From assembly GCA_027625915.1 (NCBI GenBank), contig JANTQA010000016.1:2609001-2673000 (forward strand): a stretch of 64,000 nt of DNA, read 5' to 3'. A program made the translations under genes and the position numbers. This document shows, piece after piece, positions 23,629 to 36,100 of this stretch (positions within the stretch are counted from its first letter, which is position 1; each line of letters opens with the position of its first letter). This DNA comes from Anaeramoeba flamelloides (lineage: Eukaryota; Metamonada; Anaeramoebidae). The notes below the pieces were generated by a model, which searched no databases, was not told where the DNA came from, and saw only the letters and a program-made list of their open reading frames with translations.

Positions 23629-24359
23629 AGGAAATTTATCAATTTCGAATAAATACTATCACTTTTTTATTTTTCTTTTTCTTTTTCTTTTCTTTTTCTT
23701 TTTCTTTTTCTTTTTTTAATTTTTTATAAACTCCATTTCACTCAAAGGGTCCCAGCCAAAAATGAAAAATTCACTTTATTTTTAAGAATCAACCAAACTT
23801 AGATTGTTTAGAAATACGAGAAATAATAAACTTCTTATAAGAGTTGATAATCATAAAAGAAAACCCTGAACAAACCATAAATTTCAAAAAAGTAAACTCT
23901 TAAAAAAATCTTTGGTCCTTTTCGTTGGAACGTCTCGTGCAAAATTCTCAATTTCTTTAGGTAATTAAAATTGTTGACAATAAGAATTTTTACTTGTTAA
24001 TGTATGAATTTTAAAAGAACATATAAAGCCTCACTTTTCTTAATATTAATTTGGAGTTTCAAAAATTTTTTTATTTCAAATTTAATTTATAAAAAATAAT
24101 AAATTCAATAGAAAAACAAGGAAAAATTAGAAAAGATAAAAAAAAAAAAAAATTAAAAAAATGAGAAAAAATGATTTTGATCTGATAATTGATATTTTAT
24201 TTTGAAAAGAATAATGAATTAAACTCATAGAATGGGTTCTATTGATTTAATAAACTGGGCACCTTTGACTGAAAATGAGTTTATTTTTCTTTAAAAATGA
24301 TGAATATTGTATGATTTTTGTATAAAATGAGGGTTTTTTTTGTTTATTTTTTGAAGAGA

Positions 24360-25030
24360 GGTCAGTAATTTTCTCTGTTGCTAGTAGGTTTTTTTTTAAT
24401 TTTTGAAATAAACAGATAATTTATTGAAATTTTCTTTTCATCTAAAAATAAGAAAAGTACCTTTAGCTTGTCAGGAATTTGAAAGAATTGAGATAAATAA
24501 GAGATTTTTCTCGATTCTAAGTAATATTGAAAAGTTAGGTACTCTAGGGACTCTTTTTTTAGGTTTTCCAGCATTTAAAAGAATTAAGTACAATCTTTGA
24601 TTTTTCTCCATTCTTATAAATTTTGGAAAACCCCATTAGGTTTTCTTGGGATTTTCTGTTTTATCTATTAAGTATTCTGATGGTTTCCTTTTGGTGTTTT
24701 CTATTTTATTTAGAAAATCTATTGATTTTCGTTAGGTTTTTTCGTACTTTTCTTTTGTATTCAGAAAAGCGCAGTTGCTTTTTCTTAAGCTTTCTATTTA
24801 TTTGTGAAGTTTTCTAGGTTTTTTTTACTTTTTGAAATAAACCCAAAATTTATTAAAATTTTCTGTTTATTTCAAAAAGTAAAAAAAAACCTAGAAAACT
24901 TAACAAATAAAACAAAAAACCTAAAGAAGTCTTATTTAAGGTTTTTTTAACTTTTAGAAATCAAAAGAAAATTTCTAAAATTTTTTTTTTAATTTCAAAA
25001 ATTAAAAAAAAAACTTGGATCTTGACGACA
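24360..25030. repeat. Cluster of palindromic repeat modules
   Basis: Contains several imperfect palindromes. The best (24807-24901) has 36-base arms that differ by a single-base bulge, reading inward from AAGTTTTCTAGG through TTTGAAATAAAC to a 20-odd-base AT-rich loop. A second lies at about 24938-25016. Nearby half-modules such as gttttccagcatttaaaag and cagaaaatctattgattttc recur at 37.4-37.8 and 42.8-43.6 kb. They could form hairpins or cruciforms. No target duplication could be assigned. Confidence 0.7.
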
Positions 25031-26079
25031 CTTTTTTAATTTCCTAATTTTTGTTTAGAAATAACAATAAAGAGTCAGAATGTTATTTATCATTACCTGA
25101 TGACAATAGACACAATGAATCTTTATTTTGAACAATAACAAAGATATTGTTCTTTTATTGTTGATTTTTTTCTAAGTATTAATTCTCTATTCCAAATTAT
25201 TCGATTTTTTTAAAAAGATAGTCAGTCTGGAAGAAAATGATTGATATCTTCATTAATTTGTTTCAAGGATTATAATATTTTTTTCTATTAGTTGAAGAAT
25301 TTAAAATTTAAATAATTTTTATCATAAATATATTTATATTTTTTTAAATATCATTTCAAAAATAATTACTTGCCTGAAATAAGAAATTAAGAAAACAAAT
25401 TTATTCTTTAATATTCAAGAAAAATTAATATTCAATTACATTAATAAATCACTTTGAAATTTTTCTAAATATCAAAAAACCTGATAGTTTAAAAATTCAA
25501 AAAAAATAAAACCTAAAATTTAAATAGTGAGTCATAAATTTTGAAATGATCATTACGGGTTTTTTATTACAGAACTGTGATTTAAATAAGTTTGTCAAGA
25601 AGATTTTTTGCTAATAATTAAATTCATTTTAAAATATATTATACCATCTCAATTTTCATAGTTGAAGTTTTCTAAATGATTATTAGTCTTTTCGAAGATT
25701 TTTTTTTTTTCCACTTAGGGATCTTTAACAAACAAAAAGAAAAGAAAAAGAAAAATTTTTCAAAAAAAATAAAATAAAAAAGACAGACAATAAAAAAGTA
25801 AAAGAAAAATTTGTAAAATTAATAAAAATGATTGTGATATAAAAAATGAATAAATATAAAAGAAAAATTTTAGGAAATTAGAAAAAATCATTCTTATCAA
25901 AAAATTTGAAATAATTATTTGTGAGAAGAATATGGAATAAACCTCAAAAAAACTTTCTTTAACAACGAAAAACTAAGTCAAAATTTTTGCTAAATAGTTT
26001 GTATAATTTGAAAATTTTCTTAATTTTAATGGGGAAGTTAAACAATTTTACATTAGAATTATTTTTGTAGTTTTTTTCT

Positions 26080-26155
26080 TTTTTTTTTTGAGTAATAAAC
26101 TCAAAATTAATTTAATTTTGGTTTATTTAAAAAATTAAAAAAAAACCTAGGCACT
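26080..26155. repeat. Solitary palindromic repeat module
   Basis: Two arms related to tttttgagtaataaac and gtttatttaaaaaattaaaa flank an AT-rich loop, followed by aacctaggcact. Same family as the cluster at 24360-25030. Confidence 0.55.
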
Positions 26156-27166
26156 TTATGGTTATCTACAACGCTTAAAAATACAACTGTTTGTTGATAT
26201 TATTGTTATCTCCAATAATTTTTAAATATTCTTGACCTTTCCACACAGAACTTTTTAATATTAGGTTATTTCTAAATTGATTTAGATATCTATTTGGTAA
26301 TTTTATATTTTCTATTTCCCAATAAATATTATCGTATTTTTTTTTTTTGAAAATTTTTGTTTTTCTCAAATATGTTCAAACTCCAGAAGTTATAATTTTT
26401 TTTTGCGTTTATATCTTTATTTGTAGATTATGTTTCTGGCTTGATCAAAAAAAAAAATTGAGTTTTTTAAACACAATTAAATTCTTTCAATTCTGGTGAA
26501 GAAGCTTTGAATAATTAGAATTACTAATTTCAAAACTGTAAAAAAGAATGTAAATTCACTGTTTTATACCTCTTCTAAAAATTAAAACTTTTTTTTCAAT
26601 CAAAAGATAAAAATAATCTTAATAATTCTTAATAAAAAAAAAACAATAAAATATCCAAAATGATAAAGCTATAGAGATTTATTATTTTTCATGTTATTTT
26701 ATTTTTCTGGTAATTAATTGTTTAATTAATATTAAATTCTAAATTATAAATTTATTTTATTCAACATTATTTGAAAAATAAAATAACTGTTTTTAAATAC
26801 AGAAATTTCAAAATAAAAATAATTTTTTTTTTATATTTGAAATTATTCGAGAAGTCATTAATCATGAATATTAATATTTCGTTTTTAAACCAAAACGAGT
26901 TAATATCTTGTTTTCTCTTATAATATTATTTTAAGAATTTTTTTTTTTTAAGATTCAATAAAATTATTGAATTAAATCTTCTCAAAAAAAAAAAAAAAAA
27001 AAACATCAAAACAATTCTTAATTAAATAAATAAAAAAAAAAAAAAAAACTTTGTTATATATCTCAATCAACATTTGACAAAATCAAATTTCAAATATAAT
27101 AACATTTTGAGTGATTTTTCTCACAAAATTGCGATCTTTTAAATACCATTCAAGAAGCAAAATATC

Positions 27167-30076
27167 CTACCAAAAGGGACACCACCCAAGATAGCATTGA
27201 GATAAATTTTCGTGTGAAGTTGCTTGGTTAATTAGCTTTTCAACTTGTTGATCATAAGATAAAGTTTGGTTTGGGTCAAAATCGTTACCGGTTAATTTTT
27301 TACCTATTGTTTTTAATACCTCAATTGCCCTTTTATTTATTTGGAAATCTTGATTAAAATTTACAAAAGTTTGATCATCTAATTTGAGTAAAAGGGTATC
27401 TGAATTTGTTCGGTAGACTTGCATTGAATTTTTTTTTTTTTTTTTATTATCGTACTTGAAATAATTAATTTTTGTATTTGCTTTGAAATTCTTTTTTTTT
27501 GAATTAGTTTTTATTTCTTTTCCATTCTCGATCTTATTAGTATCGATATTATTCATTAATGGCTCCTTGCTATTTTTTTTGTCTGTAATTGGGTCATTGG
27601 TTTGCTTATTCTCGGGAGAATAATCATCCCCATCCGTATGATTATGATTATCATTATCATTAGTTTGCTTCGTCTCTACAGAATAATCATTCTCATTCAT
27701 CCTATTGACAATTGTATAATCATTTTCAATATGATTATTGCTATCGTTGTTATTGATATAATCTTTTGTTGAAATCTCGCCTTCATTCAAATCGTTGCCC
27801 AATTTCCAATCAACAAGAGGGTCATAAACAAAGGCTTCTAAAATTGTCATGAGCGATTCCTTATTGTCCCTCAAAACCTTCATTACGTTTTTGCAGGTGA
27901 AAGTGAACACGCCCTCTGTTCCAGATATTTCCATCGCATTAACTAACATTCGAGTCAATCTAAATGGAATCTTTTCAGGGAATAATTGTCTTTGCATCGC
28001 CACTTCAAAGCAATCGCCAAAGTCGATATGAACAATTTTGCCCGTGAATTTGTTCATCATTAAATTACTGGGGTGTCTGTCTCCTAGCCCAAGGATGTAG
28101 CCAACCATGGACATGACTGCCAAAGATTTGGTATAAGTGTTTCTTCTATCGAGCCACATTTCGCTGGATTGCGATTTTAGCCATAAGATTTGGGCCAAAT
28201 CCTGGCCTTCTGATTTTTGTAAGGAATGGCTAAATGAATCCAATTTTTGTAAGGGCTGTAATTTGCCATAATCGGGCGCATCTTTGAGCAATTGGAGATA
28301 TTCCAAATTGGGAGCAATTGATCTAGATCTTCGAAATTCTTGAATCAGATCGTGTAGGGTATCAGCATGCGTAACCCAGCCGATCAAGCCGCTGTTTAAT
28401 GAGAGCGGTACGATTGGGTATCTTTGGATACTTAATTGCGTTTGTGAAGTTTCTGGGTTATTCGTCAATAGGCTGTTTACTAAGCCGAATAGCTGCATTA
28501 CCCTTTCGTCCTGCCTCAGATCTTCATGACCCTTTAATAAGAAATGATAAGTTTTACCGTCTGTGCCATAGATTTTCAACTTCCTGGGCCTTTGCTTTGA
28601 TGGGATAACTAACAAATTTGAGGAAAAATTTTTAATTTTAATTAATTCTTTGTTTTGCGTGTGGTCTTGCTTATAAGTACCGGGTATACTCGTTTCCATA
28701 TCGGATGCATTTTGCAAGTCGTGCGAGACTTCCTTTAATTTTAAATTATGAATTATATGCAATTCCTTAGTTAATTTTCTAAATACTATATAATAAAAAT
28801 GCCATGCTCGATCCAAATTTTTTTTAACACTGGTTTTCAAAAATTTTTTACACCAATTCCAGGCTTCGTTCAAATCTTGACCATATTTTTTTATGAATAT
28901 TTTTTCGTTCATTGTATGTGCGCCCTTTTCCAATTTTTGATGTAGGGGCTGTAAAATATTTAACATTTCGTAGAATTTTTTCTTTTTGAAATATAGCCGA
29001 GAGGTGTCTTCAAAGGCTTGGTGCCATGTCTCGTTCCATAAAATTGAAATTCTAATTAATTCCATCGAGATCATTTCTGCTTCTTTGATTAATACAGGTG
29101 AGTGTAGTTTTATTTTTTCTTTGATTAATTCCGCATTATTTAAATTGTGGTTATAATTCAAATAATAACCGGGTTGTTTTTCAGTGCTTATTTTGTTCCC
29201 CGTTGTATCGTTATTTAAGTTTAAATTCATATAGCTTTTTTGTTTGTCAGTTATATTAAGTGCCGAAATGTTCTTACTATTATTCCCCTTTGGGCTGTTA
29301 GATTTATTTGTGTTCATATTCTCCAAATTTTTATTTAAAGAATTAAAATTTTCAAGAAATAAACAACTACTGCAACCATTACCATTGCAAATTAAACATT
29401 TGGTTGTTTTCTTGTGTTTGCTTTTTTTTTTTAATTTTGAATATTTTTTATAATAATGTATTTTTTCTAAAATGGATCTAGAGGCCACTGTCAATGGGAA
29501 AACTAAAGTTTGTGGGTGAATTTTCCCAATTTTGTTTAGCAGTTCATGTAACAAATTTCTTACAGATGCCTGGCTCGTGTTGACCCTTGCAATTAATTGG
29601 GGTATCACCTGCAACCAAATATCCACCGAAACCGTTTTAAATTCATTTACTAAAGTTTGGATAACTTCGCCATAGGAACCATATCTAAACCATAAGGTTA
29701 ATATTCTTAGAGTGTCTTGAATTGATGAATCATGTCGCCTTAATCTAATTGATTGGAAAAATCCTTTTATAGTTGCAATTAAATGTATTTTTTTCTGGTT
29801 AATATTTTGATTTTTTTCATTTTTTTCAATTTTATTAACAATATCGTAATTAATTCTTGCCCAGCTAACCCAGGCGCGATACCAATATTTATCATATTTT
29901 ATCGCCCTATAGAATGATACTAGTATCGTTTGTAATTTATTATCAATAATATTATTGTTTTTGAAACCATTATTATTCCTACTACTACTTTTCTTATCAT
30001 CTTCAGTATTTTTATCAGTGCTGTCATCATCATCTTTCTTATTCTTATTCTTATTTTTCTTATTCTTATTCTCATG

Positions 30077-30115
<39 letters not shown>

Positions 30116-33100
30116 GTCATCATCATCATCATTACAATCGATTTTAATTAGACTTTTTTTAAACAACCCCTTTTTTAGCAAATTACCATAATTATGGTAA
30201 AATTTTGCTTGCAAATGACTATTCCAATTTTTTTCTTTTAGTTTTCTTTTTCTTTTTTTTTTATCTTTCAGCCTTGTAATTTCTTTAGAACCAACCAAAA
30301 ATTCATCAATACCACTATCAGATTCTTCATATCCATCTTTATTTTTTGAATTATACAGGAAATTAAAATTAACTTGAGAATTATTATTATAATCTATTTT
30401 TAAATGTATTTTATTTTTTTTAAATTGTTGTTTATCAAAATATTTCAAATTTTTTAATTTTTTTCTTATTTTTTTATTTTTTTTGGTTTTATATTTGGGC
30501 ATTGTCATGGTAACATATTTAAACCCCTTTATAGCTAAATCCGTTTTACCCTTTCTAACTAAATTTTTTAAATAAAAATAGATTACATTAGGATTACAGG
30601 TTAAAAAATTTTTACCAAATTTAAAATCTTTAAAAATTTCATTTTCCAAATGTTTCATGTTTTCGTTATCATTTTTAAATATTGTCACATTATTTGATTG
30701 GTCATAAGTAAAGCGATTGCTTTTCAATTGGTTGCCATGTAATTGGGAATACAATATTTTATTAAAATTAATTTTTTGTTCATTTTGGGTTTCCTTTAAT
30801 AAAGTGTTGATCATTTTGCGAGATAATTTAATATTGCTAAATTTTCGAGCTAATTTACCAAATTTTAACCAAATTTCAATATTTTCCTTTGGTGGCAAAA
30901 CAATTGAATAGATTGATAGCATATCCCACCAAACTGTCATATCCTTCTGTGCGCCCAGTAGCCGCTTATTCCAAGATTTTTTATATAATTTTAGTTTTTT
31001 TTTATTCTCTTGATCATTTGTGAAATTTTGTTCAGTGTTTTGCAAGTATTCAATTATTTCTTCAATTTCAAATAATTGTTGATAACCAACAAAATCCGGG
31101 TAGGCCCGGCTATAGCTTTCCCTTAATGTCGAGATGGTTCTTTTTGATAGTAATTCACGAGTATTTTCAGTGTGTTGTAATGCCTTTTCAAACTTTTTTT
31201 GATATAGGGCAAAAATTGCTCTTAGGAATTCACCTACTATATGGTCTTTAGGGAAAACCGAAATATATTTTTTCATTAATTTGTAATCTCCTTTATGCCA
31301 GGCACATTTTGTAGCAAATTCGGCCATACTAATTTTCTGATTTAAATTTGCAATATCCCAATTTTTTTTACTTAATTTATCTAATTTGTCCCATTCGCCT
31401 AAAGCCCTTAAGCATCTCATTTTGCCTAAATTTAATTGAAAGTAATTCTCTTTATCACTGGAATTCATCCTATTGTTGGATTGGTTATGGTTATTGAAAT
31501 GGCTATGTTTATTCTGATAATTATTATTACTATTAGAATTGAAATGATTATTGTAATAATTGTTATTATAATTATCATCACCCTCCTCTTTGTCATCATC
31601 ATTGTCTTCGTCATTATTATTCTTATTAATATTAATATTCTTATTATTATTATTATGACTACGATTGGAAATTTTACTATTTTTATTATCTAGTTTTTGT
31701 TCTCTTTTTTGGTATCCCTTTAGAGCATCTTCCCATCGTTTAATTTCTTCAAACCAATTTTCCTTAATTTTAACTTGGTGGTTATTTTTAGCATATTTCA
31801 ATATCCCGTAAGCAGATTCTGAATGTTGTATTTGATTGTTTATTGAAATCAATGATCGTAAGATATCATTATTGGGATTTTTTTTGTATTCGATTTCGAA
31901 ATAATACAATGCCTTGGCATAGAGATTTACCTTTTGTGAAATTTGTCCTAATTTTTTATAACTGATCGATAAGGGTTTACCAACATGCTCCATGAATTCA
32001 ATTAAATTCAATAATATATAAACAATGTTTTCAGGGATGATATTTGAAGATAGCGCTTTATCTAAATTCAATTCAAAATTTTCCTTAGTTAATTGATCTA
32101 TTTCAGACCAGCAGCTTAAGAAGGCCGCATTGAACAATTGCTCCGCGAGGGTGCAATACACTGGAGCCAAGGTATTACAGCTCCTTAATGCCACTGCAGA
32201 ACTGTTTCTTAATAGGTCCGTTGACAATTTCTTGATCCATAAATTCCATTTTTCCTTCGTATTTATGCCGTCAACATTCCAGCTTTGCTTGAGAATCTTG
32301 CCACTGACTTCCAATTTTTTCACTGATTTTATTGTTGAAAAATTCTTAGTAAAATCGTCTTCAAACATCTTTGATTTTTTACTGCTGACGCTGCCACTAT
32401 TATTATTATTATAGTAGGAATAGTCCTTATTATTGATATTTTTATAATTAATATTATAAAATTCTTCTTCCTGTAAATAATTGATTGGTTCATTTCGTAG
32501 CAGTTTGGATGCTAATTCATAAAAGGTGTTTTTGTTTAATATTTTATTTTTTTCAATCACTTTCATGATCCTGGGAATGAATATTAAAAAATCAGATCCA
32601 AAATGAATCAACAATCTATTAAACAGCTGCACGATTTTATTTCTTAATTCCAAGTTACCGACATTCAATTCCCGAATTAATGGGTGAATGATTATGGATC
32701 GATAATTACCAAAATTTAATTTGGTGGATAGTTGGAATAAGGTATCCAAGATTTCAATTTTTATTTCCAATTTTGTTTTATTATTTTCAAAGATTAACAT
32801 CAAAATTGGGATGATATGATGTAAATGGTTCTGTAGGCAGGGGCCAAACAATTTGAGAGAATTCAAAATTTGGATTTGGAGATTGGATTTTTTACCAAAT
32901 TCTTCCAAAATCATTGGGATTAAATAATTAAAGTAAGGTTTAAATTGTGTTTCCAAATAATTAAACAGTTCCTCAATCAGCGCAATTATTTGTTCTAATG
33001 AAATAATATTCCAAAATTCGTAAATTATTAAAAAAATTTCATTCAAATAGGGCTTTATCTGATGCTTTACAATTTTTATTAAAATTGCTAATTTCAAAAT

Positions 33101-36100
33101 CATAAAGCTAGACAATTTTTCATTGCTGTTCCTTAAGACCCGGAAATATATTGGCATTACCCGAGGTAAAAATTCAATACTTTTTTCCCCAATATTGGAA
33201 AAAATTAACATTATCGAATCGACTACAATGCCATGGAAAGAAGTTAATTTTGTGTCATTCAAGATTTTGGAGAGCGCAGTGATGCCAATCGATGGATAAT
33301 AGCTATCCTCTAGGGATTCTCCAAATTCTGGCAACACATTGTTAATTTCTAAAGATTCTAAGGCCTGATCGATTTTTTCATTGGAATTATTGAAAGAGTT
33401 GAACATTAAATTTAAACTTGAATTATGGAAAATATTGTTTGTATTCGGTGAATTGTTTGGCGAGACGCTCACATTATTTAGCTTCATTGAATTTATATTT
33501 AGTTCCTTTCTAAATTTATTAAACAAATTGGAATTCGAATTGTAATTTGTTAAAAAGGTGATCCTATTTTCAATTATTTCTGTTTGGCTTTTGTTTAATA
33601 AATTGTTCGGGCTTAAAAAGGGCAATAAATAAAATTGGTTTTGTTTACTCAGTTCTTCGTTTTCTTTGTTATTAATTATTTGAAGGTGGTGGTGGTGATG
33701 ATGATGATGATGAATATTATTCGGGTTATTTAAATTATCTTTTTTCAAATTAATATTATTTTGATTACCTAAATTAATATTGGGATTATTACTCTGCTCA
33801 TTTTTAGTTCTTGATCTTAATCGTAACAAATTTGTGTTTTCTTTATGCCTTTTCGGATCAAGGGCGCCCAATATCCCAATTACCAACAGAACTTCTCTTT
33901 TAATATCCCATTGCTGATCAACGTTTGTATAAATCTTTAAGAGATCGGATAATAAATTAGGATATTTTTTATAGGGCTTGATCACATAGCAAGTTGACCT
34001 TACAACTTGGCCGAGGCAGTGCAATGCAATTTTTCTTCTCATTGGGTAATGGTGGTTTTTTAAGGATTCGATAATCAATGGTAATATTGATTTTACATAT
34101 TTGTCCATTTTGTTGCCACCGATTTTAAATAATTCCCCAATTGAGCTCAAAACATGGGTTGAGATTTGCGCCTTCAATTGGCTTTCGTCTTTGGTTGGCA
34201 CCAAATCCGGTAACAATTTTTCCAATAGCGGCTCGCAATATGGCAAAATAACCTTTGCAGAATATTTTATTAAATAGGATAATAAATGCAAATGCTCTTC
34301 TCTTAATATTAGATTTGTTATCGATTCCAAGATATTCAAGATTTGGATGAACTTGATACTTAATTTAGGGATGATTATACCTGGATTTAAATCGGTAAGG
34401 CGACCTAAAATCTTTGTGCTGATCAATCTTATTTCAAAAATTTCGTCATCCATACAAGTGAATAGCATCTTTAAAGATTCAATTTGGCATAGATAGATGT
34501 TAAAACTTTCATTTAGTGATTTCAGAATTGTCAACCTAATAATTGGCTCGGGGTCAGTAACAGCTAATATTAATAACGAATTGATAATGTTGCTAATAAT
34601 AACTCGTTTTTTGTTTTTTTTTATTTCGATTTTAAAAGATGTTGGTTCGTTAATTGAAAAACAAAAATTATTTGATAAATAGTTTTTTTTGATTTTTTCT
34701 TTTTTCTTTTTTCTATTTTTGGAATTCTTTTTGTTTTTACAAGTCTTTTTATTTTTATAATTCTTTTTATTTTTATGATTGTTTGTTTTGTTTTTATTGG
34801 TATAAATTTCCAATATTGCACAGCAGGTCAAAATTGATTCTTGTTTAATTTTAATATTCTCAAATTCTAATAATGGGAAGATATATTCAATCAAAATTTC
34901 TAAAAAATTGATTTTTTTAAATGGAAATGTCCGAAAAATTTGTAAGGATATTAAAAGGATATATTTGTGATTGACCTTTGGTTGAGTGTCCTTGTTTTGG
35001 AAAATGCCTAATTCATAAAATGCAGAGAAAATTTCTTTCCCCTCGTTGGATTTGACTCTTAAGTTTTCAATTAAAAATAATAGCATTGTTTGCTGTACTT
35101 CCTCAAATATTTCTGGAATGTATTTGCATATTTCAATCAAAATATTACTCAGGTAAAGCGAAATGCCAGTATCAAAAATAATTCCCAGAATATTCGTTTC
35201 TTGGAAATATTTGATCAATTGGCTCTGAAATATTCGTGATAACTTGGCAATACAAGAAATGGATTCAAGACAATATTTTTTTTTCTTTGTGCGGTTTAAT
35301 GAATTTGTTACTGACTGTATTATGAAATTAATATACGGGTGGATCTCTTTTTTTACAATCAAAATCAAATCCCCTAAACAATTGAATAAATTTACCCGAT
35401 TTTTTTGTTCATGAACATCCTTTGGATCCTTTTTCAACTCCTGTTCAAATACTTTAATTGTTGTCAGTAAATAATGCTTATTAAATTCTTTAATATTTAT
35501 TTCGGCAATATATGCTATGTTTTGAAGAATGGTATTAATAATCATAGAATACTTGCTATTTACATGGTGGAAAATTAATTTACATACCTCGCTATAATGA
35601 TCCTTAATAAATTCACTTTCACATTGGAATAATTGACCAATAATTAGCATAGAGCCATGAATTGATACTATTGATTTTGATAGTAATCCCTATTTTTTTG
35701 GGTTTTTTTTTTTTTTTTTAATTTGGAAAAAATATATGAATTTATTTATTTGTAATAAAAGTTTATTTATTTTTCTTTTCTGTTTGACATTTAAATATAC
35801 AGTTAGCAGTAAAGCTTTGAAATAGAAAATAATTTTGAGAGGATATCTAAAAACTCAATTTAGTGTTGAAATTGGATTTAAAATAATCTTCTTATCTAAA
35901 AGATTTGTTAGTATATATATATATATATATATACTAACCCCAATTCAAAATTTTTAACACACCAAAATTCGATTTGTTAAAAAAAAAAACTTATTTTATC
36001 AATTCAAGAAGATTTACCAAATTAGAACCATTCACTAATTGAAATGTTAACACTTTTTCATAAATTACAATACTCACAAAACAATAAATAAATAATTATC

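Larger units (their letters stand above)
23629..27166. other. Intergenic stretch with palindromic repeats
   Basis: Lies between the 3' ends of COG5 and TOR, which converge here. It begins with a (ttttct)n tract (23664-23718), carries a cluster of palindromes (24360-25030) and a solitary one (26080-26155), and ends in A-rich tracts next to the TOR stop. No gene recognised. Confidence 0.6.
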
